In this document: piece after piece, positions 8,501 through 11,390 of the stretch
Layout: the number at the start of each line of letters is the position of its first letter
Numbering within the stretch: position 1 is the stretch's first letter
Assembly: GCA_004335635.1 (NCBI GenBank)
Contig: QAXH01000879.1
Coordinates: forward strand, 1-11,390
Direction of reading: 5' to 3'
Source: Chloromonas sp. AAM2
Taxonomy: Eukaryota; Chlorophyta; Chlorophyceae; Chlamydomonadales; Chlamydomonadaceae
Length of the DNA: 11,390 nucleotides
Translations under genes and position numbers: made by a program
Notes under the pieces: model-generated
Told to the model about the DNA's origin: nothing
Database searches by the model: none
What the model saw: only the letters and a program-made list of their open reading frames with translations

Positions 8501-11102
8501 ATCCATGTGTACACGCCCAGTGAGCAGAGCCAACTTGCAGCACGTGAGTGCATGGAGTGGTGTTGGCGCTGGAAATTGGCTGGCTGGCTGCACTTCTAAT
8601 TCATCAACCTTGAGGGTTAAATCGAAGTATGGTTAAGCGCATGTGTATCCATACCAGCAATGCGAGTTGCTGCTACAAGTTTACAATTTATGGCCGCGCC
8701 GAAAGGCATGCTGCCCTGGACCCCTGCGGACGCACCCGGAGGGGTGTGTGGTGTGCGAGTGTGCCGACGGGCGTCTGTGTCACGTGCCCGTCCTCCCAGC
8801 TCACGTCCCACCAGCACTCGGCAGCGTTCAGCCACTCAACGGGTTCACCTGCAGCGGCATAGAAAACAGGGCAACACAAGGCATGTGGTTGTGACATGGG
8901 AACACATGGCATGTGGTTGTGACATGGGAACACATGGCATGTGGTTGTGACATGGGAACACATGGCTTGCTGTTGTGGCACGGCCTTCAGCCCGGGGAGG
9001 ACAGCCCAGTGGGTTCACGACAACAGGGCAAACAACCGCAGGTCATCCAGCTTAGATGTTTGACCCAAACTACCACAGGTTTGCAAGTGGGTTGATCGAT
9101 TAGCTGCATTACTTGTTGGCGATGGCAGAAAGCGTGCCTACCTGTTTCGTCCCTTGCCTTGAGTCGCGCCTGCAGGCCCAGATGCACCGGCCTCACAAGC
9201 GTGCCCACCTGGATAGCATCAACAGCACGACCACAGCAATGCTTTCAGACACACATCACATTCGAGATGCAGTGGATCTGTGTTTGTGGCAACCAAAGCA
9301 TCCTAGACCGGCATGCCTTGACCGCTCAAATGCAACACGCTACTATTCAGGTGCGCCAGGTGCAAACTAAGCCAGTGTTCCTCATCCTTGCCTTGGGTGT
9401 TGTTGAGTCCATGTCCGCTGCCCGCTGCACCCTGAGCCCGGGCTTGGCATTAAATACAGTCACCGGGTCCCTCGGCCTCGTGGCGTGGCACAGCTCGTAC
9501 AGGGCTAAGGGCCCACCGCACAGGAACGACCCGCCAAGCTCAGGGTCCTGGATCAAACCTGTACACGGGTAAGCAGCCAGCAAAGCTGTTCTGACGTAGC
9601 ATCAGGATGGAGTGGCCCGTGTCTTGTTGTTGTTTTGTTTCTGTTACGTTTCAAAAGGCACTACATATGGAACAGGCCATCAAGGGTCTGCAGGGCAGGA
9701 AACCTGGAAAAGATCAGCCCTTGGCCTTGCGGTAATTCGTCTATCATCAGTTGTCAGTCAGACATAGCCATGCCAGGCTATCTGCTTCCCTGCTTGCATT
9801 CCACCAAGGTGCCAGCACCAGTCCACCGGTATGCCCGCCCCACCTTGGGATAGCAGTTGACGGTGGTCCTGACCCGGGCTGCCATCGAATCCAGCCTCGC
9901 CACTGCCCGCCTTGTCAGCGTCAGGGGCCGTACTTGTAAGGGGGATCACGTGCACCTGTGCAGGCACAGAGGTTGACAACTGGCGTGGTTATCAAGTGTT
10001 AGGAGCATGTCAGAGCTGAGTGCATTCAGCACTTCGTCAGGAGGCAGCCAGTGTTTGGGCATGGCATAGTATGCATGTGGACAGGCATGGGGCAACTCTG
10101 AGTAGGTACTGCATGAAATTCCGCGTTGATGCAGCGGGCCCATACACCCTCTACTGCACCCACCTTGCCTGGCCCCTTGGCCATGTCCACACAGCAGTGC
10201 ACCCCGTCCGTCACCGCACCCACTTTGCCTGGCCCCTTGGCCATGTCCACACAGCAGTGCACCCTGTCCGTCACCGCACCCACCTTGCCTGGCCCCTTGG
10301 CCATGTCCACACAGCAGTGCACCCCGTCCGTCACCGCACCCACCTTGCCTGGCCCCTCAGCCATGTCCACACAGCAGTGCACCCCGTCCGTCACCGCGAG
10401 CTCTCTGACGCCACCGGCTATCAGCTCAGACACAGTCTCCGCCCGCAGCGGCGCGCCCGCATCGTCATGCAGGTTCACATGGCACAGCTGAAACCGCCCA
10501 CGTGCTCCGGTACGGTACCGCCCACGTGTGCCGTCCCGCCATGCAACCAGCCAGATGTGCTCGCCTGCAGGGGCCACGAGCTCCCCCACCATGTTTGCCT
10601 TGTCCTGTCCCTCATGCACGTCAGCACTTGCAGGCGTGTAGGCGCGCTTGACGAGCATGCCGGGGGCTGCGTTGGCATCAGTGACCGGCACGCCGGGCTG
10701 GTGGATGGGAAGCACGTATGGGGAGCTCTGCTGGGCGCGGCGGGCAGCCTGCAGTTGTACAAGGCCGGTCGAACACAGCTTGGGTAGTCATCATTGTCGT
10801 CTTACATCAGAGTCCCAACGATTACTCATAGTAACTACGTTCAGACAGTTTGTGGATTAGAGGAGTCCAGGTGGAACCGGCTGATGGTTCCCCCCTTGTT
10901 TTTGGCACAACTGTTGATCAGAGCTGGCATTGCAGCTGTGGAGTCGCTCAGTCCGCTGACATGCTTCGTCTTGTCACACGTGTGTGTCCCACCTGTCTCT
11001 GTACGTCCATCTGGCTAGCGGGCAGCAGCACCGCCTCATCGTACCACTCGGCCTGGGAGCCGCCCAGCATCCGCACCAACAGGCCCCGCCACTGACCCGC
11101 AC
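1919..11102 (-). CDS. Multi-exon gene, large MIB/HERC2-like and helical protein (5' partial)
   Basis: Nineteen exons can be read on the minus strand: 11102-10993, 10748-10344, 9955-9844, 9558-9392, 9208-9142, 8848-8736, 8411-8250, 7881-7834, 7476-7264, 7091-6948, 6653-6606, 6351-6271, 6043-4832, 4576-4481, 4288-4159, 3881-3619, 3257-3158, 2965-2850 and 2530-1919. Every junction has an AG acceptor and a GT donor (one GC), and the reading phase agrees across all 18 introns, which is the main evidence. The model gives 1398 residues ending in TAA; the first exon enters in phase 1, so the start codon lies beyond the window. Residues about 65-130 and 249-327 are two MIB/HERC2-like modules. The remainder is largely helical, with an acidic disordered stretch at 638-758. 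The family knowledge is that MIB/HERC2 domains occur in the ubiquitin ligases Mindbomb and HERC2, but no catalytic domain is seen here, so a ubiquitin role is only a possibility. I do not recognise the whole protein. Confidence 0.8.
2234..2347 (-). repeat. 57-base tandem duplication inside exon 19
   Basis: Two adjacent 57-base units (2347-2291 and 2290-2234) encode 19 residues each with the shared pattern QLGxSD, then DxLPSAK. They have diverged at the DNA level but keep frame and length exactly, so the duplication is old and tolerated by the protein. Confidence 0.85.
2548..2594. repeat. 24-base tandem repeat in intron 18
   Basis: GGGTGCGGCATCACAGCA occurs twice, exactly 24 bases apart (2553-2570 and 2577-2594), close to the exon 19 acceptor. 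Confidence 0.9.
2850..2965 (-). CDS. Exon 18
   Basis: The acceptor is CTGTGTCGCAG|GT (phase 1) and the donor is GTGCCCCAG|GTACGC (phase 0). It gives 38 complete codons (model 1158-1195). It starts DEGEGKTPEMLVAQAYG and continues as an amphipathic helix (THTLVASLLKQVPQ). Confidence 0.8.
3158..3257 (-). CDS. Exon 17, coiled-coil-like
   Basis: The acceptor is GTCTGCTCAG|GCT (phase 0) and the donor is GCCCCAG|GTGCGG (phase 1). It encodes model residues 1124-1156. The highly charged sequence RFAKDLETLKEDLEQTLEG has Leu at heptad-like spacing, typical of a short coiled coil, and ends in a Gly/Pro turn. Confidence 0.8.
3258..3618. other. Intron 16 (361 bases), no genes
   Basis: This interval has a GTATGT donor and TGCTCAG acceptor on the minus strand. 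Short open frames on both strands have no recognisable content. Confidence 0.5.
3619..3881 (-). CDS. Exon 16
   Basis: The acceptor is TTTCTGAAAG|GT (phase 1) and the donor is GCCGTGCTG|GTATGT (phase 0). It gives 87 complete codons (model 1037-1123). A Pro/Cys-rich start (PATCPAGQAPVPPAPLYLGD) is followed by helical sequence, including HKLRAKLQEAYNDVFQAVRG and a Trp-rich end (LNWLWGKAVL). The acceptor base before AG is A rather than C, making it the weakest acceptor in the model, but its phase fits exon 15. Confidence 0.75.
4065..4122. repeat. Direct repeat of 24 bases in intron 15
   Basis: Two perfect 24-base copies (4065-4088 and 4099-4122), starting AGGCGGTCGTTGCCGTAAAC, are separated by 10 bases, giving a 34-base period. 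They lie in intron 15, 37 bases downstream of the exon 15 end. Confidence 0.95.
4159..4288 (-). CDS. Exon 15
   Basis: The acceptor is TTTGGCTGCAG|GGT (phase 0) and the donor is GCCAGGG|GTGAGT (phase 1). It encodes model residues 993-1035 plus one base of a Gly codon. The peptide includes GLDEITSVYDLSPKEAIDYY and AAEEARQRSSG, followed by an Ala/Thr/Pro-rich tail (APATAPATDQAR). The frame is also open past the donor, but the consensus GTGAGT and the phase-1 acceptor of the next exon fix the end here. Confidence 0.8.
4481..4576 (-). CDS. Exon 14, basic helical exon
   Basis: The acceptor is TTTGTTCACAG|GCT and the donor is GCGTACAAG|GTATAG, both phase 0. It encodes 32 residues (model 961-992): a strongly basic start, ALRARDERKLRRWLAE, continuing the charged helix at the end of exon 13, then a hydrophobic stretch ending SDWAYK. 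Confidence 0.8.
4832..6043 (-). CDS. Exon 13, largest exon: helix, disordered segment, helical region
   Basis: The acceptor is CTGCTTTCAG|GCG and the donor is GAGGCACAG|GTGGGG, giving 404 codons (model 557-960) with no stop, by far the longest coding stretch in the window. Three parts are visible. Residues 557-637 are helical and contain MIPADSYYFDALEEMVTH. Residues 638-758 (about 5800-5440) are low-complexity, rich in Glu, Ser, Pro, Ala and Thr with an acidic patch EEDESSDRP, and are likely disordered. Residues 759-960 are Ala-rich and helical with regularly spaced Leu, Val and Arg, ending in a highly charged segment (AQAEADKKEAQ) that may form a coiled coil. No catalytic motif or membrane segment is apparent. 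The antisense frames are also open in places because of the GC-rich third positions. Confidence 0.9.
6271..6351 (-). CDS. Exon 12, short helical exon
   Basis: The acceptor is TGCTATCCAG|GCT and the donor is ATGCAA|GTGAGT, both phase 0. It gives 27 residues (model 530-556), with a Cys/Ala-rich helix, AVKECICQAAETAIALDI, and a basic-acidic end (TTKLLEMQ). Confidence 0.75.
6606..6653 (-). CDS. Exon 11, short exon
   Basis: The acceptor is GCATTGTCCGCAG|TTG and the donor is GCACAG|GTATGA, giving exactly 16 codons (LERGWPIPEEVDDDAQ, model 514-529) in phase 0. The acidic, Pro-containing peptide looks like a surface turn. Being so short, this exon rests mainly on good splice sites and phase agreement with its neighbours. 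Confidence 0.6.
6948..7091 (-). CDS. Exon 10, helical region
   Basis: The acceptor is CACACGCGCAG|GCC and the donor is GAGCAA|GTGGGT, both phase 0. It encodes 48 residues (model 466-513), including SRLPAVVEAILKASLAVANR, a strongly amphipathic helix. The donor has A rather than G at the last exon base; other in-frame GT choices inside the exon have poorer context. Confidence 0.7.
7264..7476 (-). CDS. Exon 9, helical region
   Basis: The acceptor is AACCCCCGCAG|GTC and the donor is AGGCTGGAG|GTGGGT, both phase 0, giving 71 residues (model 395-465). It starts with an acidic segment (AVPDDETDIAPYEYQKYL), continues as a heptad-like helix (LVCAFQRSLERLHVSQQALL) and ends in a charged Gly-rich tail (GGREEDGNDRLE). 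Confidence 0.8.
7477..7833. other. Intron 8 (357 bases), no genes
   Basis: This interval has good splice ends, a C/T-rich run near 7781-7820 next to the donor side, and several TAG trinucleotides. I see nothing else in it. Confidence 0.5.
7834..7881 (-). CDS. Exon 8, short helical exon
   Basis: The acceptor is GCCCTGCAG|GTT and the donor is GATGAG|GTGAGC, giving exactly 16 codons (VQLQSTEAVYEEVIDE, model 379-394) in phase 0. The frame stays open upstream to an alternative CAG acceptor, which would start the exon at 7980 and add 33 codons. The shorter form is preferred because its acceptor context is ordinary. Confidence 0.65.
8080..8236 (+). repeat. Dispersed repeat family, copy 3 (intronic)
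   Basis: The core at 8123-8236 matches the reverse complement of 822-935 at roughly 90% by eye, and also matches 1760-1873. Shared blocks include CGAGGGGACCGGCCAATCAC, ACCGGTGGATGTGCAGG and GGTGGGCTCTCTGAATCCCC. Similarity to copy 1 extends left to about 8080 (GGAACTCG and CCAGGTGGG). It lies in intron 7, ending about 12 bases from the exon 7 donor. It contains no open frame of note. Confidence 0.9.
8250..8411 (-). CDS. Exon 7, helical region
   Basis: The acceptor is ATCTTCCAG|GTT and the donor is GTGGCGCAG|GTGGGG, both phase 0. It encodes model residues 325-378. After a Gly-rich turn (VALGGGIRS) the peptide becomes an amphipathic helix-like run, SVSRAVTSLDRVMRRLARG, then RLQDRLLAVVAQ-type sequence. 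The following intron carries a dispersed repeat copy that ends only about a dozen bases from this donor. Confidence 0.8.
8736..8848 (-). CDS. Exon 6, second MIB/HERC2-like module, core
   Basis: The acceptor is TATGCCGCTGCAG|GT (phase 1) and the donor is CTCCGG|GTGCGT (phase 0). It encodes model residues 288-324. The core WWDVSWEDGHVTQTPVGTL corresponds to IWLVAWRDG in exon 2, keeping the Val-x-Trp-x-Asp-Gly signature, but the Tyr-Arg pair of typical MIB/HERC2 domains is missing. The final TPLR joins to VALG of exon 7 to give the closing hydrophobic strand. Confidence 0.75.
8878..8964. repeat. 28-base minisatellite in intron 5
   Basis: Three perfect copies of a 28-base unit (GCATGTGGTTGTGACATGGG plus AACACATG) begin at 8881, 8909 and 8937. 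A degraded fourth follows to about 8987. It lies about 30 bases upstream, in transcript order, of the exon 6 acceptor. Confidence 0.95.
9142..9208 (-). CDS. Exon 5, second MIB/HERC2-like module, middle
   Basis: The acceptor is GATGCTATCCAG|GTG (phase 0) and the donor is GAAACAG|GTAGGC (phase 1). It encodes model residues 265-286: VGTLVRPVHLG followed by a basic helix-like segment ending ARDET. VGTLV aligns with VGELV in the first module, supporting the joined reading through the GC-AG intron. Its phase-1 end matches the phase-1 start of exon 6. Confidence 0.7.
9392..9558 (-). CDS. Exon 4, start of second MIB/HERC2-like module; GC donor
   Basis: The acceptor is GTGTACAG|GT (phase 1). It encodes model residues 210-264. 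Residues 245-255 read NAKPGLRVQRA, clearly related to NAAPGMLVKRA in exon 2, and both are preceded by a Pro-Val-Thr. The best phase-0 donor is CCCAAG|GCAAGG at 9391-9386, a GC-AG intron with a near-ideal flanking consensus. A GT donor in the same phase after residue 251 (AGG|GTGCAG, exon end 9431) would remove the end of the shared motif, so the GC site is preferred. Confidence 0.65.
9844..9955 (-). CDS. Exon 3, linker between the two modules
   Basis: The acceptor is GCCTGCACAG|GTG and the donor is TCCCAAG|GTGGGG, entering in phase 0 and leaving in phase 1. It encodes model residues 172-208 plus the first base of a Gly codon. The peptide is rich in Ala, Gly, Asp and Ser (for example TAPDADKAGSGEAG), as expected of a flexible linker. 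A second frame is also open here and looks protein-like (RAVARLDSMAARVRTT), but it would end in phase 0 and could not join the phase-1 acceptor of exon 4. The frame chosen therefore rests on phase agreement. Confidence 0.6.
9845..10343. other. Intron 2 (388 bases) and exon 3
   Basis: Apart from the tandem repeat at its 5' end, the intron 10343-9956 shows nothing recognisable. Confidence 0.4.
10156..10396. repeat. 60-base tandem repeat, four copies
   Basis: Four nearly identical units of exactly 60 bases follow each other, differing at only a few positions (for example cttgg against ctcag, and ccac against cact). The period is a multiple of three, so on the minus strand each unit adds a 20-residue in-frame block containing HCCVDMAKGPGK. 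The rightmost unit is the 3' end of exon 2 and the other three lie in the following intron. Confidence 0.97.
10160..10346 (-). promoter_or_regulatory. Four tandem copies of a splice donor
   Basis: Each 60-base unit carries the same donor, AAG|GTGGGT (AAA|GTGGGT in one unit), so exon ends are possible at 10344, 10284, 10224 and 10164. All four are phase 0 with no stop between them. Using a later donor would lengthen the protein by 20, 40 or 60 residues. Confidence 0.6.
10344..10748 (-). CDS. Exon 2, first MIB/HERC2-like module
   Basis: The acceptor is TACAACTGCAG|GCT and the nearest donor is GGCAAG|GTGGGT; both ends are phase 0, giving 135 residues (model 37-171). Residues 65-127 form the first module: NAAPGMLVKRA, then NMVGELVAP, then IWLVAWRDGTRGRYRTGARG and FQLCHV. 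The pattern of Val-Gly-x-Val, then Val-x-Trp-x-Asp-Gly, then Tyr-Arg-x-Gly and a final hydrophobic strand matches the second half of the MIB/HERC2 domain known from Mindbomb and HERC2. The usual Trp-x-Trp near the domain start is not seen, so this is a divergent member. The exon's last 20 residues are the first copy of a 60-base tandem repeat, so longer in-frame versions ending at 10284, 10224 or 10164 are possible. Confidence 0.8.
10993..11102 (-). CDS. Exon 1 of the visible model (phase 1 in, phase 0 out)
   Basis: The acceptor is TTTGTCCAG|GT and the donor is AGACAG|GTGGGA. It encodes residues 1-36, with a Trp/Gly/Leu-rich start (AGQWRGLLVRMLGG), then AEWYDEAVLLPASQ. The alternation of hydrophobic residues with a WYDE turn suggests a small beta-rich domain, possibly SH3- or Tudor-like, but this is inference. 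It enters in phase 1, so at least one more coding exon lies upstream, either in the unresolved 11103-11390 interval or beyond the window. Confidence 0.7.
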
Positions 11103-11290
11103 CTGGACAAACACACGCAGCATGGCATCAGCTATCTGCACAGGTCCACACACAACGCCATCACAGGCCCAGATGACGTATCGTGCCATGAGCTCCACTC
11201 CTCGCCAAGCTATGAACTTCAGAACCCGCGTTGGCCACTTTAGACCTACTTCGGGCCCCATTTCACACCATTTCGTCAGAACCATGCAGC
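11103..11290 (-). other. Unresolved interval upstream of first visible exon
   Basis: A minus-strand frame is open here (containing VLKFIAWRGVELMARYVIWA), and a possible donor GAA|GTAGGT lies near 11250. No acceptor and donor combination gives a clear exon ending in phase 1, which exon 1 needs. The 3' part, a T- and G-rich run before the CAG at 11103, is intron. Confidence 0.35.
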
Positions 11291-11390
11291 CCCGGACATG
11301 GTCACACCCGCAATCCACCAGAGCCCTGCGTCCCGGACATGGTCACACCCGCAATCCACCAGAGCCCTGCGTCCCGGACATGGTCACACC
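11291..11390. repeat. 41-base minisatellite at window end
   Basis: A 41-base unit starting CCCGGACATGGTCACACCCG begins at 11291, 11332 and 11373, identical in the visible part, and runs off the window. The period is not a multiple of three and no frame stays open across it on the minus strand in a convincing way, so it is probably intronic or 5' noncoding. Confidence 0.95.

Larger units (their letters stand above)
8249..8848. other. Introns 6 and 7 start; 324-base intron without genes
   Basis: Between exons 6 and 7 (8735-8412) I see no coding sequence or RNA gene. It holds a short GGCT microsatellite near 8577-8592 and ordinary unique sequence. Confidence 0.4.

Noticed and set aside
9844..9945. 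Alternative protein-like frame (RAVARLDSMAARVRTT) in exon 3
   Set aside because: It meets TGA just upstream and would end in phase 0, which cannot join the phase-1 acceptor at 9558.
10156..10396. CRISPR-like array
   Set aside because: The units are directly abutting 60-base repeats without unique spacers, in an intron-bearing gene.
10020..10787. Plus-strand open frame of 255 codons
   Set aside because: It lies opposite exon 2 and the 60-base repeat; its length comes from the in-frame tandem repeat. The minus-strand reading has splice sites and a recognisable module.

Overview
This window is eukaryotic nuclear DNA with no prokaryotic operon structure. Almost everything from about 1919 to 11102 reads as one gene on the minus strand, split into many short exons by spliceosomal introns of roughly 170 to 390 bases. 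Exon ends carry CAG|G acceptors and GTGGGT, GTGAGT or GTAHG-type donors. The dense introns, GTG-type donors, moderately GC-rich Ala-rich coding sequence, many minisatellites and a possible TGTAA poly(A) signal past the stop suggest a green alga (Chlamydomonadales or Sphaeropleales). That assignment is an inference, not proven.

I reconstructed 19 exons (11102 down to 1919) whose intron phases agree at all 18 junctions. They give 1398 residues that run off the 5' side of the window. Residues are numbered from the first complete codon of the first visible exon. The N-terminal part (about 65-130 and 249-327) holds two related modules that resemble the MIB/HERC2 domain; they share an NAxPGxxVxRA start and a W-x(2)-V-x-W-x-D-G core. 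The rest (about 325-1398) is mostly Ala/Leu/Gln/Arg/Glu-rich and helical, broken by an acidic, Ser/Pro-rich segment at about 638-758. I do not recognise the full protein. No RING, HECT or ZZ domain is visible.

Layout from left to right. 1-480 is T-poor, A+C-rich sequence with diverged direct repeats. About 483-1894 is noncoding and repeat-rich, including two inverted copies of a dispersed repeat at its right part (803-985 and 1745-1894) that could be the ends of a 1.1 kb non-autonomous element. 1919-11102 is the gene. A third copy of the dispersed repeat (8080-8236) sits in intron 7. Introns also carry 24-, 28- and 34-base-period tandem repeats. A four-copy, 60-base tandem repeat (10156-10396) overlaps the 3' end of exon 2 and multiplies its splice donor in frame. 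A 41-base minisatellite occupies 11291-11390 and runs off the window.

The most noteworthy points are the multiplied in-frame splice donors, the duplicated MIB/HERC2-like module, a probable GC-AG intron, and the dispersed repeat family. No RNA genes, CRISPR arrays or plus-strand genes could be supported.
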